From contig NW_001865047.1 in the NCBI RefSeq assembly GCF_000002865.3, positions 277,694 to 341,693 of the forward strand: 64,000 nucleotides of DNA, in the 5' to 3' direction. Positions 23,867 to 36,263 of the stretch are shown here, piece by piece. Position numbers and translations under genes: made by a program. The notes below the pieces were generated by a model. The model ran no database searches. It was given only the letters and a program-made list of their open reading frames with translations, and was not told where the DNA came from. Every line of letters begins with the position of its first letter. The first letter of the stretch is position 1. The stretch is from Monosiga brevicollis MX1 (taxonomy: Eukaryota > Opisthokonta > Choanoflagellata > Craspedida > Salpingoecidae).

Positions 23867-26800
23867 ATGAGTGCGGTATGGGGGGCGCTGCGGCCCCCCA
23901 GCATGGGCGAGGGTGGACTGCAGTTGTTGTCGAGCAACGGTGAGGTGGATGTGCATTTGCGTATGCGAGAGTCCACTCTTGCTGACACACTCACGCCGAC
24001 AACATTCTATCGGAACATTAGAACTGGATATCTGTTACGTGAGCGAGTCGATGCTCGTGTGCGGTCAGCCCTGGTCTCAGCGGTCCGAGCGTGTGCGTAA
24101 TGCCTGTACCAGCAGATGGCGGCGATTGACATCGCAGTGTTGCCAAATCGAACGCATTAGCTCACTCACTCGCTGCCTTCCCCACAACCTGGCGGGGATC
24201 TGGTTCACCGGCACTTCTAGAAATCGCATCGATGCAACGTGCAGGAGCTGGCCGACTATCTCAATTACAACCACGGCACCCACTATCTTTTGGTCAACCT
24301 GATACCTAGTCAGCGCAACGGAAGCTACGACGAATCCCTGTTTCATCATCAGGTCGGTCACACCTTGCTCGCGCTAACCCCTACTATCCTCAGCTCGCAA
24401 GGCTCAGATTGTGGCTGGCTGCATTTCTCCACACCTGTACAAACGAAAAACAAACAAACACAAACATAATGATCAAACCAGGTGTTGCACCTTGATGTGC
24501 CCATTCAAAGCCCAACGCTCGCCAGTCTCTTCGCCTTTGCCCATGCCGTCGCGGCTTGGACTGCCCTAAGCACGCAGCACGTCATTGTGGTGCATTGTGA
24601 GAATGGTCTAGTATGTTGCTCCGTCCCGCGGTCCGCCTTGGGTGACGGTGATTAACTTGCTTGTGTCACATTGCCAGAGCATCTGTTCATGCTCTCCCGT
24701 ATCGCGCTGCACCCCGACCTTCTCTGCTTGTAGCTGCGATCCGGACTGGCCGTGGTGGCTAGCTGGCTCTTTTCCCAGGCCTTTGACGAGCCAAACGAGG
24801 CCCTGACTCAGTTTTGCCACTCTCGAAACATTGCGGGAGACATTCCTGCGACCATTCGTGGGTGCGTACTTTTTTTTTTTCATGGCATGACGGTGTCTCT
24901 CTTTCGTTGGTGGTGGAGTCCACCTTCGGCGCCCCGCCTCTGTGACCAGCCTTTCTGGTGTCAGCTCATGTCTTGTCGTGTCTTGGTTCATACACGACCA
25001 ACCATCGCGACCGTAGTGCCCTCACACACTTCTTCATCGCCCTTCAACAAGGCGGTCGAGTCAGCAACCCAAAACCCATGCGACTGCGCTCCGTTCTCTT
25101 TCTGCCCAGCGATGATGAGCCCGGACGATACTACAATGATAATTTTCCCGTCCTGCAACTACGTGTCAACGGTCAACTTGTGTTCGACTCGAGCCTCGTC
25201 ACGTTTCGGTGTCGTATCACCGCTGATGAAGATCTCTTGTCCTTTGCCTTTGAGGAACTGCTCGTGTGTGGTGCCGTCGAACTGACTCTGCTTTCTGCGC
25301 ACGCTGGCGATGACCGTGAGCCGCCCAAGCGCGTCCTTTGCGCTTCCTTCCATACTGGGTTCATGGCCGAGGGTCTTGTACGCGTGTCACGCGCGGACTG
25401 TCGCATTTTCCCCCTGGCCGATCGCCACCACCTGCCCTTCATTCCAGCATCCATCGATGTTGCTACCCATGCCGTGTCAGGCCCCGCAAGGGGCGATGCC
25501 ATCGGAGGCCCGCCGGCGGCACCACCCATGGACATTGTTCATGATGTACAGGGGCAGCACCTTTGGCCACTGTGTATCACGAGCCCACCCCTCTTGCTAT
25601 CTCGGTCCACGGTGCTACAGGATGATGCCGACATGCTCAGCCGAGCATTCAACGTGTCACCCACCGTCCTTGAGACCCTTTCCACACTATGCTTCACTCA
25701 TGCGACCATGCCAGGGGCCGAGCAGCTTCAAGCCCTCGCGCTCACAGGCAGCTCAATCATTGAACAGCGCTTAGCCCTCCAGCTCTGTCAGAACGATCTC
25801 ATGGAGGCTCACCAGTTTCTAGCCGAGTGGACACGTCGAGGCTTGGCCTCTCTGAGTGTTCATGAACTCGATCAAAGTCTCAGCTTGAGCGCCTTTCTGG
25901 AAGACGACGGAGACAGCAGCTCCCATGATCTTAGGAATCCAGCCGCCAACGCACAGCCCAGTAAACCTTCTGGTGTGCCTGACAACACAATCGACGGGCC
26001 ACTCCCCGAAGCCAAACGAATCGACCAGGAGCTGTCTGGCCCCGGGCTCGGTAATCTGGCATCTGCCTTTGCTGGTGCCGACATGTCGCTGCATGATATC
26101 TTGTTCAGCGTCGATGCTATTCAAAGCGAGGCAGAACTTGTGGCTTTGCATGCTGCTACCCCGCCCGTGGTCTTTCCAGAGGAAGCCGAGCGACAGAGCC
26201 AACTCGAAAAAGCCCGACGCAGGTGTGCTTGAGCTTCAGGGGCCATGTACAGAATGTTGAATGTTTACTTCCCATCAAGACTCACTTCCTGCGATGCATG
26301 CGTGCCTGTAGGCTGCAAAAGTTTTCACGGCAGCAAAGCCGCAGCTCCAGAAAAGCGTCTCGCCAGGATGCCACTGCGCCCACAGCATCGAGCGATGACA
26401 CCAAGTCTATATCCAATGAGGATACTTCTCCACACGCCTTGGCAAGCTCGGAACAGGCAGCCGTTGCTGCTTTCAGCGAGGGATCGACTGAAGTTGATGA
26501 ACGTGGGCCAGGAGTTGCCGTGGCCGTGTCCACAGCAAAGCACCCGACTGGTACGGAGTCGTCGCCAGACGATTCAAATGTATCACTCTCTGCCAACCCA
26601 CCCAATGTCAAAAGCGTTTCGTCTCCCACACTCGCGCCGTCACCGCCGGCGCCGGCGCCACCGCCACCCATGGGAGGCTCAGAAGGCGTCCCACCGCCAC
26701 CACCACCACCACCGCCACCACCACCCATGGGGGGCCCGGGTGGCATACCACCACCGCCACCACCACCCATGGGAGGCCCGGGTGGCATACCACCACCGCC

Positions 26801-29119
26801 ACCACCACCCATGGGAGGCCCGGGCGGCGTGCCACCACCACCACCACCACCCATTGGCGGAGCTGTTGCTCCACAGACGCCAGTCGTGCCCGACAAAATT
26901 ATGCCCTCCAAGCTGCACTGGCGGGCCTTACCGGCGTATCAGCTGCAGTCAGTTCTTTTATTCGTTCGCGCGATGCTTGTTTGTTCCTTACGCTCAAAGT
27001 CTACACGCGGGCTTTGCGTGGAGCATGGCCCCTCATGTGCTCTGACATTTCTGCTGCCCTTGCTAGGGAGACTGTTTGGCAAGATGCACAGGCGGAAGCT
27101 CACCAAGATGCCATTCAGGTGGATGTTGAAGCATTCGAGTCCTTATTTTGTCAAACCGCTGAGGAGCACGCTGCAGGCCTCGAGCGGGAGCGGGAGCGCA
27201 AGGCCAAAGCCGCGGCCTTGAAGAAACAATCATCTCTTAACATTTTGGACAGCAACCGTAGCCGCAACGTCAGCATTGTGCTACGTCGATTTCTCAAGTT
27301 TGTCTTCGTCTTCGCTTCCGCCTGTAAACAGAAGAAACAGCTTGCGCAGACAGGCTGAGAACCGCACAAAGGTATTTGCGTTAACGCATTTTCAATTTTT
27401 TTGGGGTCTGTCATGGTCATATCCTTGCAGAATTCATGCGACCGTCGATGCCTTGCTGGAAAGCATCCTCACTCTTGATGCGGAATGGACTGCTGATGAA
27501 CTTGAAATGTTCAAAAAGGCATTGCCCAGGTGCATTTGATGACTGGGCGTGAGGCACTCACTGCTTTCATAGCCTTGTGCATTGCTAACCCACGCCTCTT
27601 GCTCTCGCATCCCACGCCTCTTGCTCTCGCATCGGCCTCTTCTTGGTTCACGATGATACAGGCCAGAAGAAATTGAGCTACTACGTCTCTTCAAGGGCGA
27701 CCCCAGCGAGCTCCCCGAGCCCGAACGCTTCCATATGTATGCGTTGCATTCTATGCTGAGATTCATGTCGCTGGGTTTTCGCCCGACTCACGCGTGTGCT
27801 ATCATGCACTTGTGTTCACGCGCGTCTTTCTTAAACAGGGCGGTTCTGGAGCGCAACGTGGATATGGCAGCCATGGTGGATGCTTTTATGGTGCGCCTAG
27901 AATTCTTTGAACGGTCAGTGATTGGCAAGCCATTCAGTTTGCTTTGTTGTGGCTGGTCAACAATTTTTGACTGGGTGAGCCGATAATTTTCATGCAGGCA
28001 CGATGCAGTGGCTTCGGGGCTGGCAACGCTAGAAACAGCGTGTTCCTGTCTCCAGGCCAGCACGAATCTTCGTGTTGTTCTCAAGCTGGTACGTTCAAGT
28101 CCAGAAGGGCCCGTCTTTCAAGTCGCGACCCCTTTGTGCTCTTACAAATCAATTTTCTGTAGGCCTTGGACCTGGGTAACCTGACCAACTACAGCTATGC
28201 CCATCCCTCGCAACGTCGGCTGGCGCACGGCATTTCCACAGAGAGGTTTGCTCGTTGCTCACTTCCGCCTTGATGGCTAGATTGCTTGTGTTTCTGGGAC
28301 CAGTCTTCTTGTCTTTTTCTCAAAATGCATGCCTGTCGCTCGCCTCTGGAATTTAATAGTCTGCTCAAGCTTCGAGACATCAAGGCGGGCAAAGATCGGT
28401 CCACGTCCTTACTTACGTTCTTGGCCATGACGATTGCTGACCAGAGGTGTGACCGCGTGATTTTTTTTGGTGGCTTGTGCTTGAGGCTACTTGTGCAGCA
28501 TTTGACCACTCATTATCTTGGCTATTGTGTTAGACCCGAATGCGTGGACTTGGACGAGGAAATTGGAGTTGTGGAGGCCGCCCGTCCGCAAGATCTCGCC
28601 ACGCTGAAGCACGATACAAATAGCCTGCGCACGAGTGAGTCAAACACCGTCACCAGTCGTGCCTGGCACGCACCATCTTCAATCGGTGGCGTTTGAATGA
28701 CAGACATTCACAACTGACCGCTATTCTTTCTCCCTCAGAGCTCGCTCGTATGGGACAATCGCTGCCCAAGCTCAAAGAGCATGGCCAGCAGCTGCAAAGC
28801 TTTTTTCAGCAAGCACAGGTGGGGATGAAATGAAAACAAGCTGCGCCGTGTCGCGTCGACGGGCCGCATCACAAAGTAGTTGCCGAATTATTTGCTCAAT
28901 TCTTTCTATGGGCTGCGGTTAATCGGTCAAACCCAGGTGCAACTGGAGCAACTAAGCTCACGCATGGAGGCCGTTGAAACCGCGGTCGACAAGACGATTC
29001 GCTATTTCGGTGAAGACTCAACGCGAGTCACCATCAACGAGCTATTTGCTAGATTTTATGATTTTATGACAGCGCTGCGCGCTGCAGGTCGCCCCCGTGG
29101 ATCTGCCACGAAAAGTTGA
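23867..29119 (+). CDS. Formin with N-terminal PTEN-like phosphatase and C2 domains
   Basis: A gene of about 16 or more exons. The N-terminal part (23867-24870) is PTEN-like: THYLLVNLIPSQRNGSYDE, then VIVVHCENGL spliced (24610 to 24734) to LRSGLAVVASWLF, giving H-C-x5-R-S-G, an intact phosphatase signature. It continues as a C2-like domain (about 25000-25500: MRLRSVLFLPSDDEPGRYYN, VLQLRVNGQLVF). A disordered linker follows. The FH1 has tandem poly-Pro/MGGPGG repeats (26640-26870) that bind profilin-actin. FH2 starts MPSKLHWRALPAYQLQ and includes ERNVDMAAM, the lasso/knob hallmark GNLTNYSYAHPSQRR, LRDIKAGKDRSTSLLTFL and a C-terminal helix before TGA at 29117-29119. The protein should nucleate and elongate actin filaments. 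The start ATG (GGTCATGAG) is the first in frame. Exons between 23960 and 24240 are unresolved. Confidence 0.87.
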
Positions 29120-29368
29120 GCATAAGATTGGACGTACGCTAGAACATTATGGCCTTGTGTAAGATATTATCAAGTTGGATAGCGCAAATGGAAAACGAGT
29201 TCAATTTACAGGCCACAAGGAAGTTCAGATTGCTTCTTTGTGCTTGAGCATCAACGCGTGTGTGCATGTGGATTGGAGATTTGGGACAACTTGAAGACCC
29301 AGTAATCGCATTAGCATGTGAGAAAAGAGTAGGGAGGAGAAGGATACAGGCGGGACATGATTGCCACA

Positions 29369-32300
29369 TCACTTCTTGCGAGCCATGGTGCGCTGCTTCT
29401 CTGCGTGCTCCACGAGCTTTTCTTCAACAGCAAGACCTTTACGCTTGCGAATGCCGTTCATGTGGTCACGTGCCACATTGGGTGCATCGCCTTTGTCGCC
29501 GAAATGCGCCTTCTCCTCTTCTGTTGTCGGAATCCAGAAAGGGTCTTCCTCCAAGACCTCCCAGTGGCTGCAGGGTGAGGTAAAGCAGCAAGGTAGATAC
29601 ATCCATGAGGCCAGCAACCAATGAGAATCTGTCAAGGCTGGCTCTGGTTTGCATGTGGTCACACCTGAAAATCAACTGAGGGACGGCCAGGCCCGAAGAG
29701 CGTTTGCGCAATTCTTCGGCAAATCCAAAGCTATTCGTGACGGGAATGTGTGCCAAGATCTGTTTCCATCAACGCCACGCCGAGTGAGCATAACATCAAG
29801 AAAGCGCGCGGGTCGACCAAGGTCCAAAGCACGTCTATGCAAGCGGACCTCAAAACTATCAGAGCCGTCCTTCATTTCCTCCGATACAACGCGGCCACCG
29901 CGCTTGTTGATGACCGTGTAGACCTGTAGCGCAAGCACCCACAAAGCTGAGCTGCAACTGGCATGGCCGAGCCATGAAAGGTGGGGCAAAAAACTCACCT
30001 TGCCAAGGGCATTCGAGTTGACCAGTAGATTGCACTTGAACATGGCCAGCATCAAGCGGCAGGGTTGCACAAGGAAGGCCTATTCATGTGCTCAATATGG
30101 CAACTGTCATGTGTTGTCGGGTATGCGGTGACAGCAAAGTCTTGCGAGTGGAAACTGACCTGACGGCAAGCTTCACGCATCGACGACATGAATTGACCCG
30201 AAAGAGTGGCCGCGGTGCTCTCCATTCCAGCAACTGGGCTGATCTCAAGCACCTGCAGTCCAGGTGTCCGGTTGAGCTACAAACTTCCTGTGCAAGCGGC
30301 CCCACACTCGAGCACGCAGGCCATCAATACGTACCCGGATGCAGACGCCACGTACGGGCTCATCGCAGAGAGGCCCAGTCTGGATGAATGGCATACACAC
30401 CCAAGGCAAAATCAACGGATAAGTCGTGAGCACTTGCTCACAAGTACGGCCGGCACCTACAAGTCTTGTGCACCTGAGTCGCGCGCAACCGACACACTGA
30501 CCTGGGCGAAAATCTCAAAGCCGACTTTGAATGAGTTGAGGGCATTGACAACGTCGGTCTTCAAGTCTGCTGCCGGTGGGAGTGACATGACGCCAAGCTT
30601 GGCAAAGAGCGCGATACTTTGCAGCTCGGGAAGATTGCTGGCCAAGATGTTGGGGCCACAGCCTCGTGGCCCAAAGGCCACCACGTCCTCTGGCAACAAG
30701 TCGCAAGGGTCATCTTTGTTCGCGACTGCAGCTTGAAATGCCTCGAGCACTGCCCGTGCACGTTCTTCGCTCTCCTCGGTCGTACCAGGATCAGAACGAT
30801 CCCCTTCATCAAGGCCTACGGGCCAGCGCCGAAATCAAGAGCACATGAAAACGGAGAAAATCGACCGCTTGCAAGATACAAGACAGCTCTAGACAGGCCA
30901 AGTTAAATTGGAGGTGTGGACTTCGTTATAATACATACGTGAGGTCAGCGCACGCAGACCATCTTGATTTTCATCCAGAAAAGCCAGCATGGGGCTTGGA
31001 AGAGGCTCAGCGCGAACGCGCAGCGTCCATGCCTTATCCGCCGTTGCCACAGTGACGATCATGTCATCATCTACTTCCACGCTGTCATCTATAAACATGA
31101 CAGAGTGAAGCACAGATTTGGGCCAGCATTGAGCAATACTGAGGCCCAGGTGCAGGAGGCGGTTTGATGATGGAAATGTTCAGACCATGACTGTGACTCA
31201 CCCAGGAGATAAACGTTGCGCTCGCCCTTGTCGGCTTGGAGTGCGATTTCTTCATTTGCTTGGTCCATCTTGGGTGGTGGAATCACTGTTTCGCGGAAGG
31301 GAATGATCGGCGGGGAAACGTGGATCTTAATGCCTGTGGCAAATGGGGCAATGTGAGAGGGTGTCGGCAAACACATGCAAGGGGTCGCGGGTGGTACTTA
31401 CCGGGAGCAAACTGTTCCTTCAAGTCTGTCAGGCAGCGCTCAATGTGCACCTCGCCTGCGGCAACCAGCACGTGTTCTCCGGTCTCTTGCACATACGTCT
31501 CAACGCAAGGATCGGCCTGGCCGTGGCATGATCGCGACACGATGTTGGTTCACAAAATAATGTCAAGTCAAATCTTCAACAATCATCACATGCACGAGGG
31601 GCAGAAACAGCAAAAAAGAGAACCATCGTTGGTTGTGGCTGCACTGAATGTAATGCGTGAAACAAACCTGGTTCAGCAAGATCAGGCCGCGCTTCAGGGC
31701 TGCCATGTCTTGAATACGCTCCGTCTCCAGAGCAACACGCACAATGGGCTTGACGTGTTGATACATGCCGCTCAGAGGCGGACATTCGAGAGAACTAAGG
31801 CACACGGCCATTTGGCATTTGAGTCATAGGCCAGCCACACAGGATCCCAAAGGCAGACGGACACAAATGTACAGTTGTACACAAACAAACAAGAGCCAGT
31901 GGCAAGCGTCGCTCGCACAGGCAGACAGTGGAAGACTCAAAACTGGGGAGATGAAATAGCTGACAAACCTGGATAAGGTGGCAGACTTGAGCACCGTTCC
32001 ATCAAGTCCTCCAATGCCCACCACAGTCCCTGCAAGTCCACCAAAGCGTATCGATATGATTCCTCGCCAGCAACGATCGAAGAGCTGTGCGCGAGTGGGA
32101 AGAGCAGGGCGTGGTGCAGACGCACCAGCGACAGCTTCTTGCAAGGGCAGCATTGATCGGCCCATGAAGAGATAGAGTCGACCCACGGTTACTGTGGTCA
32201 CATGCTCGGTTGGGCGCGCAGGATCGTACTTTGGGCTCAAAACATGAATCTGAACCCAGCATGTCCGGTGCAGCAGCCGATTAAGAGCTGGCGAGAATCG

Positions 32301-35272
32301 GACACGGAAACGCAACGCATAATAGTGTACAAACCGACCTGCATGCCCGGGCGAAGGGTGCCTGAGAAGACCCGTGCATAGGCCACAAAGGCGATGGGGT
32401 CCTCTGGCGCTTCCTCCGCAGCAGTGGCCTCGTCTTCGGCGGTGCTCGTATTCGAGTTGGTGTTGGCATCCAGCGGATGCCCATCTGCATCGACGAGTGG
32501 CATATCCGAGTCCGAATTCGCTTCGCCGACATTCGCTTCGCCTGCCTCAGCCTTTCGACGTGCAATGATCGAGGCTCGGCTGTATCATGTCCCACATCAA
32601 AGGCGGGTCAGAAAGCCACAATCACGGCGCAGCTCGAGGGATGGGCTTTTGTTGATAAACATACCGCTTTTGCAGTTCTTCCATGGACGCTTGTTGACGC
32701 TCGTTCTCTGGCAAGGAAGCACGAGGGACGGCTACCATCTTGGACACGTAGGCAACGACGGCTGGGGCTGCCTCGTCGACGGCACAAGCGCACATGCCTT
32801 CGGCCAATCGCTGTCGGGCCTATTCAAGGGGTCCCAGTGAGCTAGAAGAAAACAAACAAACCCCCAAAACCAAAAAACAGGACTTGTTTGTTTTATTCTC
32901 TGCGTGCTGGTTCGTCTGTTGCGCATTTGGAAAAAAAAAATGAAAGCGGGCTGGCTTTGCGCACCTCAGGCAGGGCCTGTGTCGGCGCAAGACCAGTGTT
33001 GAGCAAGTTGTGAAAACGTTCAGTCTCGAGCTGCTTGGGACTGGGCAGCACACGGCAGACCAAATCCAAAATGGTCTTGGCCAAGGGCAACCAAGCTGAC
33101 ATGACACCAGTCAACCTCGTCTGCATAGCAACAGTCCAGTTTGGTGAGCCATGTCGCCAGCTACTGCTGGAAGCGCGGTTCACAGGCTTTGCTTGAAAGG
33201 CCACAACGTACCCGTGGGTCAGCCAGAAGTTCACGGGCAGAGACCTTGACATTGAGGGCCGCAATCATCTTCTGCATGCGCTCACGATCATTGTTGTCCA
33301 TAATCACCTTGTTCAGCTCCCAAATCGGCTCGAGGACAAACTTGACAAACATGGGCGTTTTAGCTTTCATGCGCGCACCCTTTTTGACCTTGGTGACACC
33401 CTTCTCACCTGTAATTCGCGACAGGACAAGACAATCAGGATGCGCTGGCAAAGGGGGGTAGAGGTGGGTCAATGCATGTATCGACTCACGCGTGAGATAG
33501 TAGTCACCCCAGAGGCATCGGCGCAGAGCACGTTCACTGCACTTGAACTTTTGAGCCAACAAGGTGGCAAAACTGTCCACACTAAACGCCCAACCATCGT
33601 ATCCACTGGATGTGCCGAGAACAATTTGGGAAGCGGATTGATCGAGGTGAGCAAAAAGGAGAGGCAAAGGACAGACATGACCTGGGACTGTACACAGTCT
33701 TACGGCAGGGTGGCAATGTATCCATCTGCCTGAGCTTACCTCGCAAAGGCGACGTTGCCGTTTTCGGGCTCAAAATAGCGACCCGAATCATCCTGTGAAA
33801 AATAGCAAGGCGCATAGATGTTGAGGTGTATGTGAGCGCGGGTGCGCAATTGGTGCTTGCCTGCCCGTCATGTATTGACACGCCCAATTCGCGACAACAT
33901 CTCACATCCATCGTATCGTCCCACTCAAACTCAACAGCGCCTGTAAACATGTGCACACAGGGAGGGGATGGGATTCAAGTGAGGGCTGCAATGCGGGGCT
34001 ATCCCAGTTCACAGACGTCATGACGGACCCTCGCCGGTATCGGTGGTGTTCTCTTGCTCCTGGTCCAAGCGGGCAATCATGCGGCTGGTAAACAGCGACG
34101 CCGTGATGGCATTGACCTGAGAGGGTGCGCCCCACAGGAGACAAATGAGCGCGCTTGACTGTTGGGAAAAAAGGTCTGCTGGAGCGGTCAGAAAACCCAC
34201 CTGCTCCAGAATACGCTGCATGTGCTCGTACGCCTCCTCGGGCGTCATTTGTAATTCCAGAATCAGCCTATGGTAGAGGTGCCGGTAAAGCATTGCGCAA
34301 CGAGGTTCAGACAGAGCCTTGGATGGTATACTGGCCGTTTGGAACAGAGCTCTGCTGGGCTCACCGATCGAGTTTATTGAGAACGAGACAAGGCTTGAGG
34401 TTCTCCATCCAAGCCTGGCGAAGCACGGCGTGCGTTTGTGCGCTGACGCCTTCGACCACATCCACTAGCACAATACAGCCATCGGAGAGACGCACGGCGC
34501 TGGAGACCTGGATGGGCAGGTTAAGCACATGCATGAGCGCGGGAAGGGCTCCGAGAAGAGCGCGGTGTCTAGCGTGCTGCGAAGGTGAGCAGAGCAGGAC
34601 AGTACCTCGTAAGAAAAGTCAATATGACCCGGGGAGTCGATGACGTTGATGAGAAAAGGCTTGTTATCTGCAAAAGACAAGAGTCACAACAAGTCAGAAG
34701 CTGAAGTTGGACAGCAAAAACGTCCGAGCACAACCTAGCGCGCTGGCTCGTGACTAATGCGAGGATTCACAAGGGGCACACGCAGGCCACACCAAAGCGG
34801 TGGAGAAGGGTAACGGCGCTGGACTTCATTGTGATGCCGCGAGCTTGCTCATCTTGGCGGCTATCCAGATAACGCAACTGTTCATGGGACCCAGGCAGTG
34901 AGTGCGCTGAGGGGTGAAAAAGGTGCAAAAATCGGAACCGCAGCAGCTACCTTGCCAGCCATGCGCGAGGAGATGATGCCGTTGCTCGCAAGAAGGGTGT
35001 CGGCCATGGTGGTTTTGCCTAGAATTGTTTCCAAGGGTGACGGTTGATTAGCTGGGGGCGGGGGGTCGCAGAGCAAGCAAACGCTTCAAGCGTGCGGGTC
35101 CAACCATGATCAACATGGGCCAGGATGCCTGCACGAGGTGGCGAGCGTGGGACGCGAGGACACGAGATGAGGGGAGAAGGCGACGCAAATAGACGGCATA
35201 CACGACGAATAATGGTGTGAGCGGCGTACAGATGTTGCGAACGGTGTCGGTGCGGCGATGGTGTTGTGCCAT
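29369..35272 (-). CDS. EFL1: Elongation-factor-like GTPase 1 (60S maturation, eIF6 release)
   Basis: A large multi-exon gene. From the start: [15 protein letters not shown] then [21 protein letters not shown] (P-loop), [10 protein letters not shown] (switch I), [15 protein letters not shown] (G3), [20 protein letters not shown] and VLNKLDR (G4). EF2-like domains follow: [48 protein letters not shown], and [12 protein letters not shown]-type blocks. The C-terminal exon [18 protein letters not shown] ... [19 protein letters not shown] matches the ends of EFL1/Ria1 closely and excludes EF2 itself. In yeast and humans EFL1 acts with SBDS to remove eIF6 from late cytoplasmic 60S subunits. The stop is at 29369. 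The start at 35272 was chosen because it precedes RNIC at the usual distance (GTGATGGC); an in-frame ATG further upstream cannot be excluded. Confidence 0.92.
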
Positions 35273-36263
35273 CACGGCCGGGTTGAAGCCTCCGCGGTCC
35301 ATCTCGCGAGGTGTCAGCCGACTTGCCAAGCACACCACTGGCGAACAAGTGTAATTTCTTCACAGCCTTATCCCTGCTGCTCGCTGGAACAGCAACTCGG
35401 ACACAAAGAGCTATAGGGCCCACTATGCGAGCCCCCGTCTTTCACCCTGGATGGCCGTGTCGCGGCTGCCAAACGCGTGTCTCACGACCCGGACACGTGC
35501 TTTTTTTTTTTCTCTTTTTTTTGAGAGAGAGAGAGAAACTGCAGAAGCAAACAACAACGTCACACATGTAAGGCGAGAGAGACAAGAGAGAGAGAGAGAG
35601 AGAGAGAATGAATTGGTTTGGTCGGTTTGAGAAAGAGAGAGGTAAAGAGCAAAGACACAAAGGAAAAGTACAACTACCACAGTATGGATCATTCAGAGAA
35701 GTAAATGGGAAGCAGAGGATTTTGAGAGGTTTCGATGAAGTGTGAGAGAGACGAAGAAGTGGATAAAAGCGCTTGCGAGAGATGTTGAGAGGATAAATGT
35801 GGGAGGGGCTGGTAGAGGTAGAAGGGGAGTAGGAGGCTTTTTGTTATGCAATGACTGCGTGCCAAAGCAGGGAGGGTCAGTCCGTTGGCTGAGGCAGGAC
35901 ATGGCAGATCATCAGATCGAATCATTGCTCCGCTATTGAGCACTGGTTGAATGACCGCCACTGCTTTGCCGAGAACTTTTCAGATTCCAAGTCAAAATAA
36001 TTGGATCAGAATTCGAATCCATAGGAGCATGCTTTTGTGACGAACAGCCACACAAATACTACTGGGCAAGTCCCCTACGGCTCAAGGCGAGGGTCTGGCG
36101 TGGCCAACAGCAGTGGATGGCCCAAATACAAGTCACCACTTTGAGCGAGATGCACGGCAGGATCATCGACTACGGACCGAGGCGGGCAAGCAAGGCGGGA
36201 GCATTGCGGATGAGCACTCTTTCCAGCCAGCTCGCGAGCAGGCATGTTGTGGTGGTTTTTCCG
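35273..36263. other. Intergenic with scattered GA/CT tracts
   Basis: No gene is supported. T/C-rich sequence and GA tracts at 35522-35540 and 35580-35606 read CT toward EFL1. The rest (35700-36260) is without clear coding exons and should hold the EFL1 promoter and the 3' end of the SppA-like gene. Confidence 0.5.
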
